Assembly (NCBI RefSeq): GCF_900091725.1
Contig: NZ_FMBW01000094.1
Span: 124,001-188,000 of the forward strand
Length of the DNA: 64,000 nucleotides
Direction of reading: 5' to 3'
Source of the DNA: Streptomyces sp. DvalAA-43
GTDB taxonomy: Bacteria > Actinomycetota > Actinomycetes > Streptomycetales > Streptomycetaceae
The notes beneath the pieces are model-generated. The model was not told where the DNA came from. It made no database searches and saw only the letters and a program-made list of their open reading frames with translations. Positions 1-7,260 of the stretch are shown here, piece by piece; position 1 is the first letter of the stretch, and each line of letters begins with the position of its first letter. A program made the position numbers and the translations under genes.

Positions 1-1182
1 CAGGGCGGCGATCTCCGCCAGGACCCGGTCCACGGGCCGCGGTTCGAGCCGGGCGCCGTCGCGCAGACGCAGGGCCACCTGCCCCTCGGCCGCTTCCCTG
101 GCCCCGATGACCGCCTGACAGGGGACCAGGCGGGCCTCCCGGATGCGGGCGCCCAGGGTGCCGCGTTCCGGACCGGCGATCTCCGCCCGCAGTCCCAGGC
201 CGGCGCATTGCCGGGCGAGCGCCTCGGCGTCCGGCAGTTCGGCGCCGGAGACCGGGAGGACCGCCAGCTGGACGGGGGCGAGCCAGGCGGGGAGGGCCCC
301 GCCGTGCACCTCGATCAGATGGGCGACGGCCCGCTCCACGCTGCCGATGATGCTGCGGTGGACCATGACCGGCCGGTGTTTCGCCCCGTCGGCGCCGATG
401 TAGCGCAGATCGAACCGGACCGGCTGGTGGAAGTCGATCTGGACGGTGGACAGGGTGGACTCCCGGCCCGCGCCGTCGGCCACCTGGACATCGATCTTGG
501 GACCGTAGAACGCGGCCTCGCCCTCGGCCGCCTCGTAGGGCACTCCCGAGCGGTCGAGGACGTCGGTCAGCAGGGCGGTGGACTTCCGCCACATCCCGGG
601 GTCGTCGACGTACTTGCCTCCCGGGCCCGGAAGGGAGAGCCGGTAACGGGCCGCGCCGATGCCCAGCGCCCGGTACGCGTCGCCGATCAGCTCCAGGGCG
701 GCCCGCGCCTCCTCGGCCACCTGGTCCGGGGTGCAGAAGATGTGCGCGTCGTTCAGCTGGATGGACCGCACCCGGGTCAGTCCGCCGAGCACTCCGGAGA
801 GTTCGGAGCGGTACATCCCGCCCAGTTCAGCCAGGCGCAGCGGCAGTTCGCGGTAACTGTGCGAGCGGGAGCGGTAGATGACCGCGTGGTGCGGGCACAG
901 GCTGGGCCGCAGCACGACCTGTTCCCCGCCCAGCTCCATCGGCGGGAACATGTCGTCGCTGTAGTGCGACCAGTGCCCGGAGATCTCGTACAGCTCCCGC
1001 TTGCCGAGCACCGGCGAGTACACGTGACGGTAGCCGGCCCGTCGTTCGGCGGTGCGGATGTACTCCTCCAGGGTGTGACGGACGACGGCGCCGTCGGGCA
1101 GCCAGTAGGGCAGTCCCGCGCCGATCAGCGGGTCGGTGTCGAACAGGCCCAGCTCGCGGCCGAGCTTGCGGTGGTCGTGCAT
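1..1182 (-). CDS. thrS: Threonyl-tRNA synthetase-like protein lacking editing domains (3' end cut by window)
   Basis: Class II aminoacyl-tRNA synthetase that should charge tRNA-Thr. The 394 codons visible begin MHDHRKLGRELGLF, which is where the catalytic core begins in full-length ThrRS, so the TGS and editing domains (about 240 residues) are missing. Core motifs match ThrRS: the class II loop SYRELPLRLAELG, and the three zinc ligands Cys (LCPHHAV), His (NDAHIF) and His (VMVHRSIIGS). The anticodon-binding domain (from about LAPVQLAVLPVSG) is mostly present and runs off the left edge. The ATG at 1182 follows a GAGGAG-type Shine-Dalgarno. A leader peptide and hairpin lie just upstream, suggesting control by charged tRNA-Thr. 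Short ThrRS copies commonly coexist with a normal one; whether that holds here cannot be seen. Confidence in family is high, in cellular role moderate. Confidence 0.9.
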   Translation of the reverse strand, partial: MHDHRKLGRELGLFDTDPLIGAGLPYWLPDGAVVRHTLEEYIRTAERRAGYRHVYSPVLGKRELYEISGHWSHYSDDMFPPMELGGEQVVLRPSLCPHHAVIYRSRSHSYRELPLRLAELGGMYRSELSGVLGGLTRVRSIQLNDAHIFCTPDQVAEEARAALELIGDAYRALGIGAARYRLSLPGPGGKYVDDPGMWRKSTALLTDVLDRSGVPYEAAEGEAAFYGPKIDVQVADGAGRESTLSTVQIDFHQPVRFDLRYIGADGAKHRPVMVHRSIIGSVERAVAHLIEVHGGALPAWLAPVQLAVLPVSGAELPDAEALARQCAGLGLRAEIAGPERGTLGARIREARLVPCQAVIGAREAAEGQVALRLRDGARLEPRPVDRVLAEIAAL

Positions 1183-1227
1183 GGCGGTCTCCTCGTGGTC
1201 ACCGGGCGGGTGACCGCAGGACGACAC

Positions 1228-1257
1228 GAAGCCCCGGGGCACTCGCCCCGGGGCTTC
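1228..1257 (-). terminator. Attenuator-type hairpin in the thrS leader
   Basis: Perfect inverted repeat with 13-bp arms (GAAGCCCCGGGGC and its complement) and a 4-nt loop, between the leader peptide stop (1272) and the synthetase start (1182). There is no U-tract, as is usual for actinobacterial terminators. Its place 15 nt after a Thr-rich leader ORF argues for conditional termination. Confidence 0.75.
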
Positions 1258-1271
1258 TCACTGCACAGCTG

Positions 1272-1322
1272 TCAGCGCGCCGGGACACTCTCCGGCGTCG
1301 TCGTCATGACAGCGCGTTTCAT
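1272..1322 (-). CDS. Threonine leader peptide of the thrS attenuator (16 aa)
   Basis: A 16-codon ORF, MKRAVMTTTPESVPAR, has three consecutive ACG threonine codons at positions 7-9. A -10 box TAGCGT (1330-1335) lies 7 nt before the ATG with no Shine-Dalgarno, so the transcript should start at the ATG (leaderless). Within the leader, GCTGTCA (1307-1313) pairs with TGACAGC (1268-1274, overlapping the stop codon), and GCCGG (1292-1296) with CCGGC (1279-1283), enclosing the Thr codons. The 13-bp hairpin at 1228-1257 follows. This is the layout of a ribosome-mediated attenuator: stalling at Thr codons when tRNA-Thr is uncharged would disrupt the first structure and allow read-through into the synthetase gene. 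The peptide itself is probably non-functional. The regulatory reading is inference from layout. Confidence 0.75.
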   Translation of the reverse strand: MKRAVMTTTPESVPAR

Positions 1323-1329
1323 GCGGTGG

Positions 1330-1335
1330 ACGCTA
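1330..1335 (-). promoter_or_regulatory. -10 box (TAGCGT) for the leaderless thr leader transcript
   Basis: TAGCGT fits TANNNT and is 7 nt from the leader ATG, placing the transcription start at or next to the A of ATG. No convincing -35 hexamer is visible about 18 bp upstream. Confidence 0.55.
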
Positions 1336-1411
1336 GCAGCGGTGCTCCGGCGGCCGCGCGGCATTTTTCTTCCCGGCGCCGTCGGCACGGGTCCCGCGGC
1401 CGCCCCCCGGT

Positions 1412-1918
1412 TCAGCGCCGGGCTCCCCCGATGCGCCCCTCCAGCTGCACCAGCAACTCACTGAGCTGGGCGCTGAGCCGGGTACGGGACTGCTCGTCGA
1501 GACCGGAGAGCACCGAGCGTTCGTAGGCGAGCTGCCGGGGCAGCAGCATGTCCACCAGCTCGCGCCCCTCCTCGGTGAGGCGGACGTGGTTGACGCGGCG
1601 GTCGCGGTCGTCGCCCCGGCGGTCGACCAGACCGCGCTCCTGAAGGACCCGCAGGCGTTTGGTGACGGCGGCGCCGGACGAGAAGGTCTCCCTGGCCAGT
1701 TCGCCGGGGGTGAGTTCGCGGTCGGTGCGGCGTACGGCACCGAGCAGGTCGAACTCGGCGCGGGTCAGTCCGGCGGCGCGCAGCGGGGCGTCCTCCGCCT
1801 GCTGGAGCAGGGCCGCGCAGCGGTTGATGCGGCCGATGAGTTCCATCGGTCCGGTGTCCAGCTCCGGGTTGACGGCCTGCCACTGCCGTACCACCGAGGC
1901 GACGATGTCGTCGGTCAC
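1412..1918 (-). CDS. MarR-family transcriptional regulator
   Basis: Winged-helix regulator of 168 aa. The central region ELTPGELARETFSSGAAVTKRLRVLQERGLVDRRGDDRDRRVNHVRLTEEG is a typical MarR recognition helix and wing (D-x-R-D-R-R motif), flanked by N- and C-terminal dimerisation helices. The GTG start at 1918 overlaps the stop of the upstream FUSC gene (GTGA), so translation is probably coupled. MarR proteins next to exporters usually repress them and release DNA on binding phenolic or lipophilic compounds; here the likely target is the palindrome at 3626-3641 in front of the exporter gene. A longer in-frame ORF upstream exists but overlaps the exporter gene and has no ribosome-binding site. 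Confidence 0.88.
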   Translation of the reverse strand: MTDDIVASVVRQWQAVNPELDTGPMELIGRINRCAALLQQAEDAPLRAAGLTRAEFDLLGAVRRTDRELTPGELARETFSSGAAVTKRLRVLQERGLVDRRGDDRDRRVNHVRLTEEGRELVDMLLPRQLAYERSVLSGLDEQSRTRLSAQLSELLVQLEGRIGGARR

Positions 1919-3621
1919 ACCGCTCCGTTCTCCGGGGCGCGGGCGATCGACCCCCGCCGTGTTGCTGTCGCGGCGAGCGTACGGTGTCCGGCCTGCTCGG
2001 CGGCGAGCACCTGCTCCCGGGGCAGGGCGCGCTGCCACCATTCGCCCGCCGCGGTGTCGTCGGCCTCGCGCAGTTCGACGAGCGATCCGGTCAGCCGGCG
2101 GCGGGCGGCGTCGAGCGCGGCGGGCGTGGTCTGCGGGGCGGCCAGCGCGTGTACGGCGTGGGCGCGGGCCAGGTCGGTGGCGGCCAGCGCCTTCTCCAGG
2201 CGCCCGCCGGCCCGCCGGTTGGTCACCAGCATGGCGGCCAACAGGCCCGCCGCGGCCCCGATGACGGTGTCCAGGACCCGGTCGCCGATGAGTTCACCGG
2301 CCGGGTGGGTGCCGCCGAATTCCAGGACCAGCAGGGCCATCGGGGTGACGGCGACGGAGCCGAGCCAGTAGTTGCGGGTGATCAGGGCCTCGGCCGCGAA
2401 GCCGAAGAAGAGGCAGAAGCCGATGAGGGCCAGCGGTCCGGTGCGGCTGACGGGGAGGACGGCGGCGAAGACGAGGACGCCGAGCAGATTGCCGAGGGTG
2501 CGCTGGAGGGCCCGGTTCCAGGACAGCGTCACATTCGCCTGGTAGAGGGAGGCGGCGGTGACGATCGCCCAGTAGGGGCGGCCGACACCGGCCGCCTGGG
2601 AGAGGTATCCGGCCAGGGCGCAGCCGATGAGCGCGCGGGCGCCGATGGGCAGCAGCGGGGAGCCCGGGGCGAGGGAGCGCAGCAGCGCGCGGCGGGAGTC
2701 GCGGCGGCTGCCGCCGCGCCGGGCGGCCCGTTCGGCGTCGACGCCGAACAGTTCCTCGGAGGTGCCCGGGGCGGGCGGCGGTGTGGGGACGGGGCCGCGG
2801 GCGCGGGTCTGCCGGGCCCAGGCGCGGAGCCGGTCGGAGGCGGGCACGGCGACGGGCGACGGGGCGTCGGGGCCGCCCGCGGCGAGGGCCGCTTCGGCGT
2901 GGACGACCAGCCGTTCCAGCGCCCGGCGTACGGGTGTGGGGCGCCCGGCGGCGAGCAGGGTCTGCCAGGCCCCGTGCACGGCGGCGGCCGCGGCGTGCCG
3001 GGTGCGGTGGCCGGGATCGGCGAGGTACGCCGCGGCTGCGTCGAGGGCGCGGGCCGTCGCCCGGCGCTCCGGGCCCTCCCGGCGGACGAGCGCGGGGCCG
3101 GCCGTGACCAGCCAGGCGACGGCGCCCGCCGCCAGGGTCAGCGCGAGATGGCCCGGCACCTGATCGAGACGCTGGGGGGCGAAGAGCGCGGCGGAGGTGA
3201 CGAAGGTGAAGATCACCGGTCCGGGCGGGCCGATGCGGGTGGCGTCGCAGAGGGCCTTCTGCGCCGCCGCGAGCAGCGCCCCCACCGCGATCAGCACGGC
3301 GGTCGACCCGGTGAGCGAGGCCGCGACCAGGGCGGTCGCCAGTCCGATGACCATGGCGACGACGACTCCGGCGACGGCCCTGGCGCGACGGGCGTACGGC
3401 AGGTTGTGGCCGTACAGCGCGCAGAGCGAACCGGCCATCGTGTACATCACGAGGTCGAGGCGGCCGACGGCGAGCAGCACCAGATCCGGTACGGCGGTGG
3501 CGACGACCACGCTCAGCGCCGGTTTGAACCACATGTCCGAGGGCCGGGCCAGACGGAGCGGGGCCGCCAGCGGGAGTCTGCGGACGGAGGGCTGCCGGGA
3601 CCAGGTAGTTGTATCACTCAC
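1915..3621 (-). CDS. FUSC-family membrane protein (aromatic acid / fusaric acid exporter-like)
   Basis: About 568 aa. Two blocks of five to six hydrophobic segments (roughly residues 35-180 and 310-440) are separated by an Arg/Ala-rich cytoplasmic stretch, the duplicated layout of the FUSC family (aromatic carboxylate and fusaric-acid efflux, AaeB-like). The second block has the typical AGYLSQAAGVGRPYWAIVTAASLYQ segment split over about 25 residues. The start is uncertain: an ATG at 3627 lies inside the palindromic operator, whereas the in-frame GTG at 3621 is 6 nt after the -10 box TAAGGT, so a leaderless GTG start is preferred; Met at 3534 is a third option. The gene overlaps the downstream marR by 4 nt. 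Substrate is not known. Confidence 0.8.
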   Translation of the reverse strand: MSDTTTWSRQPSVRRLPLAAPLRLARPSDMWFKPALSVVVATAVPDLVLLAVGRLDLVMYTMAGSLCALYGHNLPYARRARAVAGVVVAMVIGLATALVAASLTGSTAVLIAVGALLAAAQKALCDATRIGPPGPVIFTFVTSAALFAPQRLDQVPGHLALTLAAGAVAWLVTAGPALVRREGPERRATARALDAAAAYLADPGHRTRHAAAAAVHGAWQTLLAAGRPTPVRRALERLVVHAEAALAAGGPDAPSPVAVPASDRLRAWARQTRARGPVPTPPPAPGTSEELFGVDAERAARRGGSRRDSRRALLRSLAPGSPLLPIGARALIGCALAGYLSQAAGVGRPYWAIVTAASLYQANVTLSWNRALQRTLGNLLGVLVFAAVLPVSRTGPLALIGFCLFFGFAAEALITRNYWLGSVAVTPMALLVLEFGGTHPAGELIGDRVLDTVIGAAAGLLAAMLVTNRRAGGRLEKALAATDLARAHAVHALAAPQTTPAALDAARRRLTGSLVELREADDTAAGEWWQRALPREQVLAAEQAGHRTLAATATRRGSIARAPENGAV

Positions 3622-3625
3622 CCAC

Positions 3626-3641
3626 ATACCTTAACAGGTAT
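3626..3641. promoter_or_regulatory. Palindromic operator overlapping the FUSC-marR promoter
   Basis: Perfect inverted repeat ATACCT-N4-AGGTAT. On the minus strand it contains the -10 box TAAGGT (3628-3633). A second imperfect repeat (GTATT...AATAC) lies immediately upstream at about 3636-3655. MarR dimers typically bind 16-20 bp palindromes in such positions, so autoregulation of the FUSC-marR operon is likely. Confidence 0.6.
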
Positions 3642-3690
3642 TACACCCGTAAAATACTTTCTCCCGATGGCCGCCCCCTGCGCGAGGTCA

Positions 3691-3696
3691 TAGCGT
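3691..3696 (+). promoter_or_regulatory. Candidate -10 box for the VOC-lyase operon
   Basis: TAGCGT on the plus strand about 77 nt before the VOC start codon, in the divergent region shared with FUSC. No clear -35. Confidence 0.35.
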
Positions 3697-3772
3697 GCGA
3701 GTGCGCGGGGACGGACAGGTGCCGGGCACAGGCACCCGTCCCCCGCGCCCACGCAGCCACGGAGGAACCCGA

Positions 3773-4540
3773 ATGAAGCTCACCGAACCGGTGCCCAGCG
3801 GCCCCTGCTGGATCGAGCTGAGCACCCCCGACATCCCGGCCGCCAAGTCGTTCTACGCGGCGCTGTTCGGCTGGCGCTCCGAGACCGATCCGCGCGAGGA
3901 GGCGGGCGGCTACACGATGGCGCGCCTCGGCGACGCGCGGGTGGCCGCGCTCAGCCCGGTCTATCAGCCGGGCCGGCCGCCCGCCTGGACGGTCTCATTC
4001 GCCACCGAGGACACGGATGCCACGGTCGAGCGGGTGAAATCGGCGGGCGGTTCGCTCCTGATCGGCCCGATGGACGTGTTCGACCAGGGCAGGTTCGCGG
4101 TCGTCGCCGATCCGTCCGGCGCGGTGTTCTCGCTGTGGCAGGGACGCGCCTTCGGCGGAGCCGAGCGGCTGAACGACCCCGGCGCGCTCGGCTGGGTCGA
4201 GCTCGTCACCCGTGAGGCCGACCCGGCCCTCGCTTTCTATCCCGCGGTCCTCGGATGGACGGTGGACGCCGCATCGGAGCGGTACACCCGGTGGGGCGTG
4301 GCCGGTGAGGACTTCGGCGGGATGCTGGTCATGGACGACGGGTTCCCGCCGGAGGCGCGGCCGAACTGGCTGCCGTACTTCTCCGTGACGGATGTCGACG
4401 CGACGGCCGCCACGGCGCAGGGAGCGGGCGGCGAGCTGCTGATGCCGCCGACGGACATCCCGGACGGACCGCGGATCGCGGTCGTACGGGACCCGCAGGG
4501 CGCGGTGTTCGGCATCCACCGGCCGGGCGGCAAGGGCTAG
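3773..4540 (+). CDS. VOC-superfamily protein with two glyoxalase-like domains
   Basis: A 255-aa protein made of two tandem VOC domains: residues 1-125 (WIELSTPDIPAAKSFYAALFGW ... VVADPSGAVFSLWQ) and 130-255 (WVELVTREADPALAFYPAVLGW ... VVRDPQGAVFGIHRP). This is the CFP30B/glyoxalase-bleomycin resistance type. Each half has the usual G-W-x-E-L opening strand and D-P-x-G-A-V-F closing strand; metal-ligand His/Glu pairs are not obvious, so catalysis is uncertain. The ATG at 3773 follows GGAGGA. The gene is separated by 20 nt from the lyase gene and probably cotranscribed. Family role ranges from glyoxalase to small-molecule binding; no specific substrate can be given. Confidence 0.85.
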   Translation: MKLTEPVPSGPCWIELSTPDIPAAKSFYAALFGWRSETDPREEAGGYTMARLGDARVAALSPVYQPGRPPAWTVSFATEDTDATVERVKSAGGSLLIGPMDVFDQGRFAVVADPSGAVFSLWQGRAFGGAERLNDPGALGWVELVTREADPALAFYPAVLGWTVDAASERYTRWGVAGEDFGGMLVMDDGFPPEARPNWLPYFSVTDVDATAATAQGAGGELLMPPTDIPDGPRIAVVRDPQGAVFGIHRPGGKG

Positions 4541-4560
4541 GGTCTCCTGGAGTTCAGCCG

Positions 4561-5922
4561 ATGTACGAGAGCGACGCCGGACTTCTCGCCCCCGGCCGGG
4601 CCGGCTCCCCCGCCGAGACGGCCACCGGCGACAGCGCCTTCCTGCGGGCGATGCTCGACGCCGAGGCGGCACTCACCCGCGCCCAGTCCGGCTGCGGGCT
4701 CGCCCCCGCGGAGGCGGGGCGGGCGGTCACCTCGGCGGCGGCCGACGCGGGCCGGTTCGACGTACGGGACCTGGCGCTGCGGGCGCGCGCGGACGGCGAT
4801 CCGGTCGTCCCACTGGCCATGGACCTCGCCGCCGCGGTGGAGCCGGACGTCCGGCCGTATGTGCACCGGGGCGCGACCAGCCAGGACATCCTCGACACGG
4901 CCGCCATGCTCGTCGCCGTGCGGACCCTGGCCCCGCTGCTCGACGATCTGGCGCGGACCGCCGACGCGGTGGCGCGGCTCGCCGCCGCGCACCGCAACAC
5001 CCCGATGGCCGGCCGGACGCTCACCCAGCACGCCGTGCCGACCACCTTCGGGCTCAAGGCGGCGGGATGGCGGGCGCTGATCCTCGACGCCCGGGACCGG
5101 CTATCGGCCGTACGGGAGTCACTGCCCGTACAACTCGGCGGCGCGGCGGGGACGCTGGCCGCCTTCGAGGCGTACGCGCCCATCGAGGACGTCGACGGGA
5201 TCGATCCCGGGCTGCCCCTGATCCAGGCGTTCGCGAGCGAACTCGGCCTCGCCGAACCGCTGTTGCCATGGCACACCCTGCGCACCCCGGTCGCCGACCT
5301 GGCGGGCGCGCTCGCCTTCACGGCGGGCGCGCTCGGCAAGCTGGCGGCCGATGTGCTCAGCCTGTCCCGTACCGAGATCGGCGAGGTCACCGAGGGGCAG
5401 GGCGACGGTACCGCCGCCGTGACACACCGGACCGATCCGGTGCAGGCGACACTGATCGCGGCGGCCGCCCGCCGCGCCCCCGGTCTGGCGGCGACGCTGT
5501 ACGGCTCGCTCGTCGCCGAGGACGAGCGGCCGGCCGGGGCCTGGCACGCCGAGTGGGAGCCGCTGCGCGAACTGCTGCGGCTCGTCGGCGGGGCCGCGCA
5601 CCGCGCCGCCGGACTCACCGGCACCCTGCGCGTCGTCCCGTACGCCATGCGGGAGAACCTCCAGCTCACCGACGGGCTGATCGTCTCGGAGCGACTGGCC
5701 GCCGTGTTCGCCGAACGGATCGGCCGCAAGCGCGCCGGGGAGGTGCTGGTGAGCGCCGCCGACCGGGCCCGTGCGGAGACCACGGACCTGGCCGACGTCC
5801 TCGCCGACGTGCTGGACGAGGAACCCGAACTCGCCGGTCTCGACCTGGGCGAACTGACCGACCCCGCCCGGTACACCGGATGCGCGGGCTCCCTCACCGA
5901 TCGCGCGCTCGACCGCGGCTGA
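4561..5922 (+). CDS. PcaB-like lyase of the aspartase/fumarase superfamily with altered signature loop
   Basis: 453 aa, the usual length of 3-carboxy-cis,cis-muconate cycloisomerase. Diagnostic segments are present: YVHRGATSQDILDT, TLTQHAVPTTFGLKAAGW and a C-terminal NLQLTDGLIVSERL. The superfamily signature GSSxMPxKxNP should lie near residues 281-294; instead the chain reads GDGTAAVTHRTDPV, losing the catalytic-loop Ser and the MPxK residues. It may be a non-canonical or inactive member. No other protocatechuate-pathway genes (pcaHGCDIJ) are nearby; the partner gene is a VOC protein and the divergent neighbour an aromatic-acid-exporter-like FUSC, which fits aromatic metabolism only loosely. 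The ATG follows CCTGGAG. Confidence 0.75.
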   Translation: MYESDAGLLAPGRAGSPAETATGDSAFLRAMLDAEAALTRAQSGCGLAPAEAGRAVTSAAADAGRFDVRDLALRARADGDPVVPLAMDLAAAVEPDVRPYVHRGATSQDILDTAAMLVAVRTLAPLLDDLARTADAVARLAAAHRNTPMAGRTLTQHAVPTTFGLKAAGWRALILDARDRLSAVRESLPVQLGGAAGTLAAFEAYAPIEDVDGIDPGLPLIQAFASELGLAEPLLPWHTLRTPVADLAGALAFTAGALGKLAADVLSLSRTEIGEVTEGQGDGTAAVTHRTDPVQATLIAAAARRAPGLAATLYGSLVAEDERPAGAWHAEWEPLRELLRLVGGAAHRAAGLTGTLRVVPYAMRENLQLTDGLIVSERLAAVFAERIGRKRAGEVLVSAADRARAETTDLADVLADVLDEEPELAGLDLGELTDPARYTGCAGSLTDRALDRG

Positions 5923-5936
5923 CGGGCCCGTACGTC

Positions 5937-7139
5937 TCAGACCAGCCGGCCCGCGCGGGCGATGACCCGGCCGCCGCGCACGACCAGGGCCGGAACCGGG
6001 CGGTCCACCACGGCCTCGGGCAGCGAGGCGGCGTCCACCAGGACGAAGTCGGCCGGGTCCCCGGCCTCCAGCCGGGAGGCGGGCAGACCGAGCAGGGCGG
6101 CGCCGCCCTGGGCCACCGCCTCGTAGCAGGCGGCGAGTTCGGCATCGGTACGGGCATCCGTGCGGTAGGCGAGCAGATGGGCGCGGGCGAGCATGTCGCC
6201 GTCACCGAACGGCGTCCAGGCATCGCGCACCCCGTCCGAGCCGACGGCGAGCCGCACACCGTGCGGGGTGAGCCGCGCGGGGTCCAGCACGGGGTCGGCG
6301 CCCAGGGCGCAGGTGACCAGGGAGACCCCGGCGTCGGCCAGCCGCGCCGCGACGGCGTCGCCCTCAGCGCCTCCGAGCTCCGCCACCGCGAAGGCGTGGC
6401 CGAGGGTGACCCGTCCCTGCATCCCGGCGGCGACGGTGCGCCGGGCGATCTCGGTGACCTGGCGCAGGCCGTCGGAGCCGCCGTCGTGCAGATGGATGTC
6501 GATCGGTACGCCCTTGCGGACGGCCAGCCCGAACACGAAGTCCAGCTGGCCCGCCATGTCGCCGTCGATGCCGATCGGGTCGAGACCGCCGACGACGTCG
6601 GCCCCCTCGGACAGGGCCTGCTCCATGAGTTCGGCGGTGCCGGGCTCGCTCAAGAGGCCGAGCTGCGGGAAGGCGACGATCTGGACGTCGATGAGGTCCT
6701 TGCGCGCGTCGGCCGCCGCCCGCGCACCGCGCACCCCGGAGAGGCCGTGGACGGGGGCGACGTCCACATGGGCCCGCATGGCGCGGGTGCCGCGGGCGAT
6801 GGCCCGGTCCATGAGCGCCCCGACCCGCTCCTCCACCGGACCGGTGAAGGCCGTCCTGGCCCGTACATCGCCCTCGATCAGGTCACGGAGCGTCCCGGCG
6901 GGTTCCCGGCTCAGCCAGGGGCCGCCCCAGGTCGTCTTGTCGGGGTGGATGTGCGCGTCGACGGGCGAGGGCAGGGCGAGGGCGCCCGCGGCGTCCACGG
7001 TCGCACAGCCGTCGGGCAGCCGTGCCGGGTCGTACGCGGCGATCCGGCCGTCGGAGACCAGCAGGTCACGGGTGCGCCCGTCGGCGGAGCGGACGGCGGT
7101 GAACAGGACATGGGGGGAGGCGGTGACGGGCGTCGCCAT
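5937..7139 (-). CDS. Amidohydrolase / cytosine deaminase-like metal-dependent hydrolase
   Basis: 400 aa, amidohydrolase superfamily TIM barrel. Metal-site motifs in order: DAHIHPDKT (HxH, near residue 65), HLHDGGSDG, LGHAFAV and VGSDGVRDAW (final Asp). The arrangement HIHPDKT/HLH/GH/SDGxxD is that of cytosine deaminase and N-isopropylammelide amidohydrolases, so a purine, pyrimidine or triazine-like ring amide is a plausible substrate. The ATG at 7139 has a good GAAGGAG ribosome site; the reading frame stays open to 7361 through a His-Asp-rich repeat, but that part is judged untranslated. It follows the GntR regulator gene (121-nt gap with a 27-bp tandem repeat) and is divergent from an APC permease, suggesting uptake plus hydrolysis of one compound. 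Confidence 0.82.
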   Translation of the reverse strand: MATPVTASPHVLFTAVRSADGRTRDLLVSDGRIAAYDPARLPDGCATVDAAGALALPSPVDAHIHPDKTTWGGPWLSREPAGTLRDLIEGDVRARTAFTGPVEERVGALMDRAIARGTRAMRAHVDVAPVHGLSGVRGARAAADARKDLIDVQIVAFPQLGLLSEPGTAELMEQALSEGADVVGGLDPIGIDGDMAGQLDFVFGLAVRKGVPIDIHLHDGGSDGLRQVTEIARRTVAAGMQGRVTLGHAFAVAELGGAEGDAVAARLADAGVSLVTCALGADPVLDPARLTPHGVRLAVGSDGVRDAWTPFGDGDMLARAHLLAYRTDARTDAELAACYEAVAQGGAALLGLPASRLEAGDPADFVLVDAASLPEAVVDRPVPALVVRGGRVIARAGRLV

Positions 7140-7181
7140 GGTGCGGGATCTCCTTCGGGGCTGCGCGGCGGGGTGCGCCGA

Positions 7182-7250
7182 GTCGTGCGCGCGGTGGTCG
7201 TGCGCCGGGTCGTGCACGCGGTGGTCGTGCGCCGGGTCGTGCACGCGGTG
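7182..7250. repeat. 27-bp tandem repeat (about 2.5 copies)
   Basis: Units start at 7182, 7209 and 7236. Units 1 and 2 differ by one base, and the third is partial. The repeat lies between the GntR gene and the amidohydrolase start. Copy-number change would alter spacing or folding of the intercistronic RNA. Confidence 0.8.
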
Positions 7251-7260
7251 TGCGTCGTGG

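Noticed and set aside
1984..3693. 569-aa open frame antisense to the FUSC gene
   Set aside because: Gly/Glu/Arg-rich composition typical of the opposite frame of a high-GC gene; no ribosome site, domain or codon bias.
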